Positions 6,560 through 13,023 of a stretch of 13,023 nucleotides of DNA are shown in pieces. A program made the translations under genes and the position numbers. Each line of letters starts with the position of its first letter. Within the stretch, counting starts at the first letter, position 1. Origin of the DNA: JBQTJJ01 sp052387235 (GTDB lineage: Bacteria > Actinomycetota > Acidimicrobiia > Acidimicrobiales > GCA-2861595). Location: contig JBQTJJ010000075.1 in NCBI GenBank assembly GCA_052387235.1, positions 1 to 13,023 of the forward strand. Direction: 5' to 3'. The notes under the pieces were generated by a model that was not told the origin of the DNA, made no database searches, and saw nothing but the letters and a program-made list of their open reading frames with translations.

Positions 6560-6574
6560 TTCGCATCCCCCGGG
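6539..6574. repeat. 12-bp-arm inverted repeat flanking the -10 box, candidate operator
   Basis: The left arm CCCGGGGGGTGC (6539-6550) pairs with the right arm GCATCCCCCGGG (6563-6574): eleven Watson-Crick pairs and one G-T. The 12-bp centre CGATACGATTTC contains the TACGAT -10. A dimeric regulator bound here would cover the promoter core. If transcription starts near 6566 the hairpin is not in the RNA, so a DNA operator fits better than an attenuator. A GC-run artefact is possible for the C/G core, but the outlying TGC/GCA pairs argue against it. Confidence 0.45.
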
Positions 6575-6601
6575 TGCTCCACCCCCCTCGAAAGGCAGCC
6601 C

Positions 6602-6724
6602 ATGCGAATCGGCAAGGAAGAGCCGGCCATCGTCGTCGAGCCCGTACAGGAGCCGGTGCGCCGTCCCGCCACCACCCCGGTGCCGGCGCCCACCCCCGTC
6701 CGCGAGCCGGCGAGGACGGGCTAG
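6602..6724 (+). CDS. 40-residue proline-rich small protein of unknown function
   Basis: ATG 6602 to TAG 6722-6724. The N-terminal half (MRIGKEEPAIVVEPVQEPV) alternates acidic residues and Pro with an IVVEP core; the C-terminal half is Pro/Ala/Thr/Arg-rich and probably disordered. An AAAGG ribosome site lies about 5 nt before the start and the promoter at 6529-6559 points at it. The VEPxxEPV pattern reminds me of short conserved actinobacterial proteins that begin with MRIG or MKIG and contain EP(V/I)E, but I cannot name a family. There is no signal peptide, Cys or core-peptide motif, so a secreted or modified peptide is not supported. The gene downstream starts 40 bp later and is probably in the same transcript. 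It is too short for default gene callers. Confidence 0.62.
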   Translation: MRIGKEEPAIVVEPVQEPVRRPATTPVPAPTPVREPARTG

Positions 6725-6764
6725 CCGTGGCCTCCCCGGGGGGACGATCGGTGCCGGGGACGAG

Positions 6765-7304
6765 ATGACGGAATTCTCGGTACCCGACGCCATCGAGCCG
6801 ATCGCGGCCTGGCGGTACTGGCGGGTCGGCAGCGCCGACCGCCGCCTGCAGTCGCTCACCGGACGTCACCAGGGCTGGCAGCCCGGCCAGGCGTTGGAGG
6901 CCCGGTGCCGGTTCGACAACGTCGACCGTTCCGAGTGGCGCTACCAGCTGGTCAGCGGCTTCTCCCCCGACCCACATCCCGCGCCGTCGGAGGGCTGCAC
7001 GTGCGGGCTGTACGCGGCCCGCAGCCTCGAGCACCTGCGGGGCCAACCCCTGTTCGGCCTGAGCCGCATGGTGGTGGGCGAAGTGTCGCTCTGGGGCAAG
7101 GTGATCCCCGGCCAGCACGGCTACCGGGCCCAATTCGCCTATCCCAGGCGGCTGTACCTGTTCGAAGGCGCCCTGCGCCGTGACCCCCGCCTGCTCGAGG
7201 CGCTGGCCCGGTACGAGGTGCCGATCGAGGTGACGGCGGAGCGCCAGGCGTCGTTCAGCCCCAGGCTGGCACTGGCGCGCGCCCTGCACCTGCTGGCCCG
7301 ATAG
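6765..7304 (+). CDS. Conserved-looking hypothetical protein with a C-terminal CxCGLYA motif
   Basis: 179 residues from ATG 6765, preceded by GGGGACGAG. Upstream in-frame sequence lacks a ribosome site and would run through the small gene at 6602, so the shorter start is used. Recognisable blocks are AWRYWRVGSAD (15-25), GWQPGQALEARC (37-48), HPAPSEGCTCGLYAARS (71-87) and VVGEVSLWGKVIPGQHGYRAQFAYPRRLYL (103-132). Cys48, Cys78 and Cys80 together with His71 could form a metal site or a redox pair; this is inference. Proteins with GWQPG, CxCG(L/I)YA and W(G)xV...G(Y)RAxFAYP blocks occur in actinobacteria as uncharacterised proteins, to my recollection. There is no signal peptide or membrane segment. 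It probably shares a transcript with the small protein and ends 3 bp from the convergent PTS gene. Confidence 0.8.
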   Translation: MTEFSVPDAIEPIAAWRYWRVGSADRRLQSLTGRHQGWQPGQALEARCRFDNVDRSEWRYQLVSGFSPDPHPAPSEGCTCGLYAARSLEHLRGQPLFGLSRMVVGEVSLWGKVIPGQHGYRAQFAYPRRLYLFEGALRRDPRLLEALARYEVPIEVTAERQASFSPRLALARALHLLAR

Positions 7305-7307
7305 GCC

Positions 7308-9860
7308 TCACTCCGGCGTCGACGCGGCGAGGGCCCGCACCTCAGCGGCCGACCCCACCGCCAGCGCCCGCCGGGCCAGGTCCGCCGCCCTCCCGGCGTC
7401 CAGGTGGCGGACCGCCTCCTTCACGGCGGGCACGGCCGCCGGCGGCACGGACAGCTCGCCCACCCCGAGGCCCACGAGGACCGCGACGGCGGCGGGGTCG
7501 GCGGCCAGGGCCCCACACACCGCCACCGGCCGGCCGGCGCCGGCGCCGGCCGCCACCACCAGCTCCACGAGCCGCAGCACGGCGGGGTGCAGGCCGTCGG
7601 CCAGCGGTGCCACCGCCGGGTTCCCGCGGTCGGCGGCCAGCGCGTACTGGGTGAGGTCGTTCGTCCCGATGGAGAAGAAGGCGGCCTCGGCGGCGAGGTG
7701 GGCGGCGGCCAGGGCGGCGGCGGGCACCTCCACCATGATCCCGACCTCGAGCCGATCGGGCACGGCGATCCCCGCCCCTCCCAGATCGGCGGTGACCTGG
7801 GCCAGCAGGGCCCGGGCCCGGCGGAGCTCGTCCGCGGTGGTGACCATCGGGAACATCAGCCGGATGCCGGGGAAGCCGGCCGCCGCCCGCACCACCGCCC
7901 GCAGCTGTGTGGCCAGCAGATCGGGCCGGGCCAGCCCCAGCCGCAGCCCCCGCACCCCGAGGGCCGGGTTGGCCTCGGGCTCCCGGCCACCCAGCCACCG
8001 CAGGTCCTTGTCGGCGCCGGCGTCGAGGGTGCGCACCACCAGGGGCCGGCCCCCGAGGTGCGCGGCCATGGCCGCGTACGCCGCCGCCTGCTCCTCCTCT
8101 CCCGGCGCCTCGTCCCGGTCGAGGAAGAGGAACTCCGTGCGCACGAGGCCGACACCGTCGGCGCCGGCGGCCAGGGCCGCGGTGATCTCGGCCGGACCGG
8201 CGATGTTGGCCGCCACCAGCACCCGGCGACCGTCGCTGGTGACGGCCGGTGCGGCGGCGGCGGCCCGGGCGTGCTCGGCCCGGCGGTCCGCCTCGGCCCG
8301 GCGGGCCCGGAAGCGGGCCTCCACCTCGGGGCCGGGATCGACCCGGAGGACGCCCTCGTCGCCGTCGAGCACCACGAGGGCGCCCTCGGGCACGGCGAGG
8401 ACCGACTCCCCGAGCCCCACCACGGCGGGGATCCCGAGGGCCCGGGCCAGGATGGCACCGTGGTCCAGCGGCCCGCCGCCGGCGGTGGCCAGCCCGCGCA
8501 CGAGGGCGGGGTCGAGGGCGGCCAGGTCGCGCGGCGACGCGGCGGCGGCCACCACCACGCCGGCCCCCGCGAGCACGGGGACCGGGGACCCCTCGCCCAG
8601 CAGGTGGCCGAGGACGCGGTCGCCCACCTCGTGCACGTCGGCGCCGCGGGCCCGGAGGTAGGGGTCGTCGAGGTCGCGGTAGGCGCCGGCCACCGCCGCA
8701 ACCGCCCCCTGCCAGGCCTCGGCCGCGTTGGCGCCGGCCCCGAACACCTGGCGGCGGGTGGGCCCCAGGAGGGCCTCGTCGTCGAGGAACAGCAGGTGGG
8801 CGTCGAACAGGGCGGCCGCATCCCCGCCGCCGGTGGCGCCGCCCACCGCCCGCCGGGCGGTCCGCAGGTCGGCGCGCGTGGCGTCGAGGGCGTGCTCGAA
8901 GGCGGTCCACTCCTCGGCGGCGGTGGCCACCCGCCCGGTGGGCACCTTCGGGGCCGGCCTGCGCAGGTGCCGGGCCGGGCCCACCGCGATGCCGGGCGAC
9001 GCCGCCAGGCCGGTCAGCGAGCCGGGTCCGGCTCCGGCGGGCGGCGCCGGCGGCGGCGGCCTGAGGGCGGGCTCGGCTCCGGCCTCCCCGAACCCGGCCC
9101 CGGCCAGGGCCACCACCGCGTCGAGGGCGAGGGGGGCGTCGGGACCGCTGGCCCGCACCACCAGCTCGTGGCCCCGGCGGGCACCGAGCAGGGCCAGGCC
9201 GTTGAGGCTCCGGCCGTCCACCGGTCCCTTCCCCGTGCTGGCGTTGCTGATGGCCACGCCCGCGTCGAATGGCCCCAGGGCCGCGACCAGGCGGGCGGCG
9301 GGGCGGGCGTGGAGCCCGTGGGGCAGGTCCACCACGATCGTGACCTCGGCGCCGGTGCCGCCGGCGGCGCCCGTCTCCCCGCGGGCGCCGGCGCCCGGCT
9401 CCGGCTCGGGCTCCGGACCGCCGAGCTGGGCCCGCTTGGCCTCCACGCCGCGCCGGGCCTCGGCCGCCACCTCGGCCAGCGGTCGTCCGAGGCGTGCCGC
9501 CACCGCCGCGCTCACCGCCCCCTCCACCAGGGGGGCATCGCACAGCACCACCCGGTCCCGGAGGGCGGGGTCCACCATCTCCAGCGCCAGCTCGGCGCTG
9601 AGGACGGCGCTCCCGAGATCCATGATCACGAGCACGCCGGCGCTGGACGCGGCGGCGTCCAGGGCGACCGCCACCCGGACGGCATCGGTCCCGAGGACGT
9701 CCCCGTCCCCGCCCGCGACGCCTCCCGCCTCCACGATGACCACTCCCGGCCCGGCCACCTCGCGGGCCAGCTCCGCCACCCCCCGCGCCAGGGCGGCGCT
9801 GTGCGACACCAGCACGATGCCGACAGTGCCGTCGCCGGCGGGCGGGGCGGAGGGGCTCAC
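7308..9860 (-). CDS. dhaM: Fused EIIA(Dha)-HPr-Enzyme I, DhaM-type PTS phosphotransferase
   Basis: 850 residues from GTG 9860, whose GTGA overlaps the glpC stop. EIIA of the mannose/DHA type at about 12-145, phospho-His20 in IVLVSHSAALARG. HPr at about 172-255, phospho-His184 in GLHARPAARLV and VDGRSLNG around Ser218. Complete Enzyme I at about 281-840: His467 in GGGPLDHGAILARALGIPAVVG, Arg574 in GLVRTEFLFLDRDEAP, Arg610 in VRTLDAGADKDL, Glu711 in GIMVEVPAAA, Asn734/Asp735 in SIGTNDLTQYALAADRGN and Cys782 in AVCGALAADP. Ala/Pro/Glu-rich linkers join the domains (149-171, 262-281). E. coli DhaM carries only a truncated EI; here the PEP-binding half is present, so the protein could take phosphate from PEP alone and deliver it to DhaL. 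dhaK and dhaL are not in the window. The usual TSH before the phospho-His is LDH here. Confidence 0.93.
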   Translation of the reverse strand: MSPSAPPAGDGTVGIVLVSHSAALARGVAELAREVAGPGVVIVEAGGVAGGDGDVLGTDAVRVAVALDAAASSAGVLVIMDLGSAVLSAELALEMVDPALRDRVVLCDAPLVEGAVSAAVAARLGRPLAEVAAEARRGVEAKRAQLGGPEPEPEPGAGARGETGAAGGTGAEVTIVVDLPHGLHARPAARLVAALGPFDAGVAISNASTGKGPVDGRSLNGLALLGARRGHELVVRASGPDAPLALDAVVALAGAGFGEAGAEPALRPPPPAPPAGAGPGSLTGLAASPGIAVGPARHLRRPAPKVPTGRVATAAEEWTAFEHALDATRADLRTARRAVGGATGGGDAAALFDAHLLFLDDEALLGPTRRQVFGAGANAAEAWQGAVAAVAGAYRDLDDPYLRARGADVHEVGDRVLGHLLGEGSPVPVLAGAGVVVAAAASPRDLAALDPALVRGLATAGGGPLDHGAILARALGIPAVVGLGESVLAVPEGALVVLDGDEGVLRVDPGPEVEARFRARRAEADRRAEHARAAAAAPAVTSDGRRVLVAANIAGPAEITAALAAGADGVGLVRTEFLFLDRDEAPGEEEQAAAYAAMAAHLGGRPLVVRTLDAGADKDLRWLGGREPEANPALGVRGLRLGLARPDLLATQLRAVVRAAAGFPGIRLMFPMVTTADELRRARALLAQVTADLGGAGIAVPDRLEVGIMVEVPAAALAAAHLAAEAAFFSIGTNDLTQYALAADRGNPAVAPLADGLHPAVLRLVELVVAAGAGAGRPVAVCGALAADPAAVAVLVGLGVGELSVPPAAVPAVKEAVRHLDAGRAADLARRALAVGSAAEVRALAASTPE

Positions 9861-11113
9861 GGCTCCAGGCCGTAGGCCTCGAACAGGATCTCGACCGGGT
9901 GCACGGCCGGCCGGCCGGTGGCGGCCGCGATCTGCCACCGGCAGGTCTCGCTGTCGCAGACCACGGCGTCGGCGCCCGAGTCGCGCACCTGGTCGAACAA
10001 CCCGGCTCCGACGGCCATGGCGACGTGGCGCTTCTCCCGCTTGAGCCCGTACGTCCCGGCCATGCCGCAGCAGTCGGCCTCGCTCTCCACGACCTTCAGC
10101 CCCGGGACCAGGGCCAGCAGGTCCATGGCCGGTGTGCCGATCCCGTGGCCCCGAAGCTGGCACGGGCCGTGGTACAGCACCGTGCGGTCCACCGGCGCCA
10201 GGTCGAGGTCGAGCAGGCCGGCCGCGTGCAGGTCGAGCAGGTACTCGCAGATGTCGTACGTGCGCCCCCCCACCTCCTCGAGGACGGCATCCTGCAGGAG
10301 CCCGAGCACCTCCCGCCCCTCGTGCTTGAGCATCAGACCGCAGCTGGTGGAGGTGGCCACGACGTCGTCGGCCGTGCCCGGCGCGTCGAGGTCGCGGGCG
10401 AGGCGGCGCAGGGCCCGGCGGGCGCCGTCGAACAGGCCGTTGGACTGGAGGGGCAGGCCGCAGCACTGCTGGCGCGGGACCCGGACCCCGATCCCGTTGC
10501 GGGCCAGGACGGCCACCGTCCTGCGGCCCAGGTCGGGTTCGAACCAGGTGGTGCTGCACCCGGAGAAGTAGACGACCGTCCGGCCCGAGCGGCTCCGGGC
10601 CAGCCGATCGGCCCGACCCTCGGACCAGGACCGGAACGAGCGCGGGGCCAGGGTCGGCAGCGGTGCCGACCGGGAGATGCCCACCGCCGCCTCGAGCAGG
10701 CGGCGGGCCGGGCGGTTGCGCAGCGCGGCGTTGACCAGCGGGGCGACCGGGGCCCCGAGCCGGCCCATCAGGTCGGGGCGGGCGATGAGCCGGTCGCGGA
10801 GCCGCACCCCGTGCTCGGCCTTGTAGCGGGCGCGGGCCCGGGAGTTGAGCTCGGCCACCTTCACCCCCTGGGGGCAGACCTGGGTGCAGATCCCGCAGCC
10901 CGAGCACCAGTCCACCGACCGGTCGGCCGTCACGTCCGGCAGCCGGAACCGCTCGGCCTGCGGGCCCTCGTACTTCGGGCCGGGGAAGAGGGGCGTGACC
11001 TGCGCCACCGGGCAGGCCGTCTCGCAGATCGTGCACTTCACGCAGCGGTCGAGCGAGGCCCGCACCTCGTCGAGCAGCGACGGAGCGGGCGCCGGCACGT
11101 CGAGGTCGGTCAC
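9857..11113 (-). CDS. glpC: Anaerobic glycerol-3-phosphate dehydrogenase subunit C (Fe-S, membrane-anchoring)
   Basis: 418 residues from GTG 11113, with AAGGGA 10 nt upstream; the start overlaps the stop of a 15-codon mini-ORF. Two 4Fe-4S motifs: CVKCTICETACP (24-35) and CSGCGICTQVCP (70-81). Two CCG domains follow, with FSGCSTTWFEPDLG and QQCCGLPL in the first, and YHGPCQLRGHGIGTP and ADCCGMAGTYGLK in the second. In the GlpABC complex this subunit passes electrons from the FAD dehydrogenase to menaquinone; CCG domains bind further clusters. The length fits GlpC (E. coli 396). No transmembrane helix is obvious; attachment would be peripheral, as in E. coli. A related lactate-oxidation subunit LutA or GlcF is possible in isolation, but the glpA and glpB neighbours settle it. 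Confidence 0.93.
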   Translation of the reverse strand: MTDLDVPAPAPSLLDEVRASLDRCVKCTICETACPVAQVTPLFPGPKYEGPQAERFRLPDVTADRSVDWCSGCGICTQVCPQGVKVAELNSRARARYKAEHGVRLRDRLIARPDLMGRLGAPVAPLVNAALRNRPARRLLEAAVGISRSAPLPTLAPRSFRSWSEGRADRLARSRSGRTVVYFSGCSTTWFEPDLGRRTVAVLARNGIGVRVPRQQCCGLPLQSNGLFDGARRALRRLARDLDAPGTADDVVATSTSCGLMLKHEGREVLGLLQDAVLEEVGGRTYDICEYLLDLHAAGLLDLDLAPVDRTVLYHGPCQLRGHGIGTPAMDLLALVPGLKVVESEADCCGMAGTYGLKREKRHVAMAVGAGLFDQVRDSGADAVVCDSETCRWQIAAATGRPAVHPVEILFEAYGLEP

Positions 11114-11157
11114 TGGTGCACCATCCCTTCGTGAGGGTGCGCCAGCGAGTGTCGCAT
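11110..11157 (-). CDS. 15-codon His-containing mini-ORF between glpB and glpC
   Basis: ATG 11157 to TGA 11110-11112 encodes MRHSLAHPHEGMVHQ. A GGAGG Shine-Dalgarno (11169-11165) lies 7 nt upstream, better placed than the site of glpC itself. The stop overlaps the glpC start in the same GTGA arrangement used at glpA/glpB and glpC/dhaM. Four of 15 residues are His. It probably acts to load ribosomes and couple glpC translation, or as a short leader; it may also be a chance frame. No family is recognised. Confidence 0.45.
   Translation of the reverse strand: MRHSLAHPHEGMVHQ
11114..11123. repeat. Perfect 10-bp palindrome TGGTGCACCA before the glpC start
   Basis: TGGTGCACCA fills the space between the AAGGGA ribosome site and GTG 11113 and also encodes the end of the mini-ORF. 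As RNA it would be too short to form a stable hairpin (no loop); as DNA it could be a half-operator. Ten-bp palindromes are not rare in this composition, so this is noted only as a candidate. Confidence 0.25.
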
Positions 11158-11177
11158 CGACCGTCCTCCCGGGCCGG

Positions 11178-12461
11178 TCACGCTGCCTCCTCGGCCAGGA
11201 TCGAGCCGGCGGCGGCATAGCCGGTGGCCACGCTCACGCCGGCCCCGGACTTCTCGCTCATCGGGTCGGCGCCGGCCACCGTGGCGCCGGCCACCCGGAC
11301 GTTGGTGTAGAGGGGGGAGCCGTCCCCACCGACGGGGCGCAGCGCGCCGTCGACGGCCACGCCGGCCCGGCCGAGCGGCTGCTCGTCGAGGTACCGGGGC
11401 GGGAAGGGCGGGTGGTCCCCGGCCACGCCGGCCACCGGCAGGCCCAGCACCGTCTCCCGCACCGCCCGGGTCGAGTCCATCTCGATGCCCCCCGACGCCC
11501 ACCCGCCCGACGCCAGGACCATGGCGTCGACCGGGTACCGCCTGGGCCCGTTGGCGGTCCGGACCACGACGGCCGCGACCCGGCGCCCGTCGGCGATGGC
11601 GCCGACCACCTCGGCGCCCAGGACGACACGACCCCCCGCCGCCCGCACCGCCCCCACCAGGGCCCGGAACAGCCGCAGGCCCGGCACCGAGGGCGGCAGC
11701 GTGCAGATCTCGAACACCGGCCGCTCGAGGCGCGCTTCGAGCTCCTCCCACGCCTGCTCCGGGTCGGCGAGTCCGAGGACGGCCGGCAGGGCCACGATGT
11801 CCTCGGGGCCGAGCCGGGGTGCGAGCGCGTCGGCCACGGCGGCACGGAACCCGGGCTCGTCGAAGCGGCGGGCGTAGGCCAGCGGTCCCACGTCGGCCCG
11901 GTCGACAGCGAGGCCGTCGAGCTCCACGGACCGGCACAGGACCGGCCGCCCGCCCGGCACCTGCGCCAGCGGAAGGTTCCCGGCCACCAGCGCCGGATAG
12001 AAGTCCTTGAGCGAGGGAAGGCCCACCACCACCACCGAGCCGCCGGGCGTCACGTCCCCCGCGGCCATGGTCATCGGGGCCAGGGCCGTCGGCTTGGGCA
12101 CGCCGAGGGCGGTGGGGAGGAAGAAGTTGCGGCCGAGGTCCCCCACGTAGCGGAGCGTCCCGAGCCGGCCCTTGCACCAGGCGAGGGCCTCGGCCACCGC
12201 CGGCGCACCCACCCGGGCGTAGGGGTGGTCGGCGTGGGCGGCCAGGAAGGACGGGAAGGCGGCGGCCGGGCTCGCGACCGGCCCCGGGGCGTAGCCCAGC
12301 ACGTCGACGGTCCCGCCGTGCACGTGCGTCGACCCCACGCCCTTGGCCAGCACCCGGACCCTGCGGCCGGACTCGGCCAGCCGCAGCGCCGCCACCAGGC
12401 CGGCCACGCCGGCGCCCACCACCCCCGTCTCCCCCGGCGACCGCCCCCGCTCCGGGGTCAC
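11178..12461 (-). CDS. glpB: Anaerobic glycerol-3-phosphate dehydrogenase subunit B
   Basis: 427 residues from GTG 12461, overlapping the glpA stop by GTGA. A Rossmann nucleotide-binding motif GAGVAG (16-21) opens the protein, followed by LAALRLAESGRRVRVLAKG-type sequence and THVHGGTVDVLG, where E. coli GlpB has a similar HFSSGSLDLL. The interior matches the GlpB layout: LPTALGVPKPTALAP, GLPSLKDFYPALVAGNL, LPAVLGL and a late LASGGWASGGIEMDS stretch with EKSGAGVSVATGYAAA at the C-terminus. The subunit carries a flavin (FMN in E. coli) and links GlpA to GlpC. The length is close to the family norm (E. coli 419). A 64-bp gap containing the mini-ORF follows before glpC, the only spacer in this operon. 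Confidence 0.92.
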   Translation of the reverse strand: MTPERGRSPGETGVVGAGVAGLVAALRLAESGRRVRVLAKGVGSTHVHGGTVDVLGYAPGPVASPAAAFPSFLAAHADHPYARVGAPAVAEALAWCKGRLGTLRYVGDLGRNFFLPTALGVPKPTALAPMTMAAGDVTPGGSVVVVGLPSLKDFYPALVAGNLPLAQVPGGRPVLCRSVELDGLAVDRADVGPLAYARRFDEPGFRAAVADALAPRLGPEDIVALPAVLGLADPEQAWEELEARLERPVFEICTLPPSVPGLRLFRALVGAVRAAGGRVVLGAEVVGAIADGRRVAAVVVRTANGPRRYPVDAMVLASGGWASGGIEMDSTRAVRETVLGLPVAGVAGDHPPFPPRYLDEQPLGRAGVAVDGALRPVGGDGSPLYTNVRVAGATVAGADPMSEKSGAGVSVATGYAAAGSILAEEAA

Positions 12462-13023
12462 GCCCGCTCCCCTGCCGGCGCGGGGACGGGGAGGTGCTCG
12501 ACGTCGAGCAGGCCGCGGTAGATCGCGTCGTCGAGCCGGGCCTGGCGCAGCTGGTCGCCCCAGAGCACGGGCGCCACGCCCTTCCACCGTTCCTGCAGGA
12601 AGTCGAGCAGGGCCCGGTTGGCCGTCTCCTGGTCGAGCCGCTCGCAACGGTGGAGGATCCCGGTGGCCCGGAAGGTGCAGAACCCGCCCTGGCACGGGCC
12701 CATGCCGAGGCGGAGGGCGCGCCGGATGTCGTCGATGTTGGCCGTGGGACGGCGGGCCAGCGCCTCCTCCAGCTTCCGCCTCGAGACCAGCTCGCACTCG
12801 CACACCACCTGGTCGTCGAGCAGGTGCTCCTCCCGGGCCGCCAGCCGGGCCTGCAGGTCGTAGTAGCGGCCCTCCTCGGAGCCGGGCAGGGGCTCCACGG
12901 CGGTGCGGCACGGGCCGCCCCGGCCCAGGCGCCGGCACACCAGGTCCACCGTCTCCTCGGCCATGAGCCGGAAGGTCGTGGCCTTGCCCCCGGTGATGGT
13001 GACGAGGCCGTCCACGCCGTCGC
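12458..13023 (-). CDS. glpA: Anaerobic glycerol-3-phosphate dehydrogenase subunit A, C-terminal part only
   Basis: The gene enters from the right edge; 187 C-terminal residues are visible and the start lies outside. GVDGLVTITGGKATTFRLMAE is the end of the DAO-type FAD domain, with the GGK.TT.R motif of glycerol-3-phosphate dehydrogenases. It is followed by a BFD-like [2Fe-2S] domain with CEC (in DQVVCECELVSR) and C-x4-C (in GMGPCQGGFC), as in GlpA but not in the aerobic GlpD. The enzyme oxidises glycerol-3-phosphate to DHAP and passes electrons to GlpB/GlpC and on to menaquinone. It is the first visible gene of the glpABC-dhaM unit; the internal GTG at 13015 is not the true start. Confidence 0.93.
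   Translation of the reverse strand, partial: DGVDGLVTITGGKATTFRLMAEETVDLVCRRLGRGGPCRTAVEPLPGSEEGRYYDLQARLAAREEHLLDDQVVCECELVSRRKLEEALARRPTANIDDIRRALRLGMGPCQGGFCTFRATGILHRCERLDQETANRALLDFLQERWKGVAPVLWGDQLRQARLDDAIYRGLLDVEHLPVPAPAGERA

Noticed and set aside
3647..6859. A single open frame of over 1000 codons running through the decarboxylase and the kinase on the minus strand
   Set aside because: Only the part from ATG 5020 downstream matches a protein family; the upstream part is Arg/Gly/Pro-rich, lies in another frame of the kinase gene and is open because stop codons are rare at this GC content.
7404..9875. An 823-codon plus-strand open frame opposite the PTS gene
   Set aside because: Composition is Gly/His/Pro/Arg-rich with no domain, and it mirrors the dhaM codons; a GC-driven antisense shadow.
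10845..12521. A long plus-strand open frame opposite glpB/glpC
   Set aside because: Low-complexity composition, no ribosome site and no family match; the opposite strand encodes clear Fe-S and flavin subunits.
12998..13015. GTG 13015 as the start of glpA
   Set aside because: The residues after it (DGLVTITGGK) are the interior of the FAD domain in this family, and the frame stays open to the window edge, so the gene is truncated by the window.
1..13023. tRNA, rRNA, CRISPR array or insertion-sequence ends
   Set aside because: No cloverleaf with a GGTTC-type arm and CCA-side stem, no regularly spaced direct repeats, and no transposase or terminal inverted repeats were seen on either strand by reading; a dedicated scan was not possible.

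Overview
This is a very GC-rich window (roughly three quarters G+C by eye) with frequent GTG starts, 4-bp GTGA stop/start overlaps, a DevR/DevS-type two-component pair, pyridoxamine-oxidase-like flavin proteins and an integrase-tail-like Cys protein. This points to a high-GC actinobacterium. A deep-branching or uncultured lineage is plausible, but the genus cannot be read from the sequence.

Left part (1-3471), a hypoxia/redox-type signalling island. A small Cys-rich protein resembling the C-terminal tail of actinobacterial tyrosine integrases (116-580, minus) lies beside a DevR/DosR-like response regulator (747-1403, minus). Divergent from it, about 40 bp away, is a single-GAF DevS/DosT-like histidine kinase (1444-2598, plus). 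The kinase GAF domain keeps the His and Tyr that form the haem pocket in DevS. The kinase is followed 16 bp later by a split-barrel flavin protein (2615-3046, plus), which runs tail-to-tail, with a 10-bp overlap, into a paralogue (3037-3471, minus).

Middle part (3647-7304). A group II PLP-dependent decarboxylase (3647-5020, minus) lies 23 bp downstream of an orphan GAF-HPK4 histidine kinase (5044-6423, minus). A 178-bp divergent spacer holds a sigma70-like promoter whose -10 element sits inside a 12-bp-arm inverted repeat. It faces a 40-residue proline-rich small protein (6602-6724, plus) and a conserved-looking protein of unknown function with a CxC motif (6765-7304, plus).

Right part (7308-13023, all minus), a glycerol/dihydroxyacetone operon: glpA (3' part only, running off the window), glpB, a 15-codon His-containing mini-ORF, glpC, and a fused EIIA(Dha)-HPr-Enzyme I protein of the DhaM type. 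Three junctions (glpA/glpB, mini-ORF/glpC, glpC/dhaM) use 4-bp GTGA overlaps, implying tight translational coupling. GlpABC oxidises glycerol-3-phosphate to DHAP and passes electrons to quinone. DhaM would pass phosphate from PEP to a DhaL/DhaK pair (not in the window), also yielding DHAP. The unit therefore converges on DHAP from two sides.

No tRNA, rRNA, CRISPR array or complete mobile element was seen. The longest stretches without a gene are under 200 bp (1-115, 581-746, 3472-3646, 6424-6601); each is described below. The most unusual items are the minimal divergent DevR/DevS module with candidate leaderless promoters, the mini-ORF inside the glp operon, the full-length Enzyme I fusion with an altered phospho-His motif, and the inverted repeat around the 6554-6559 -10 box.
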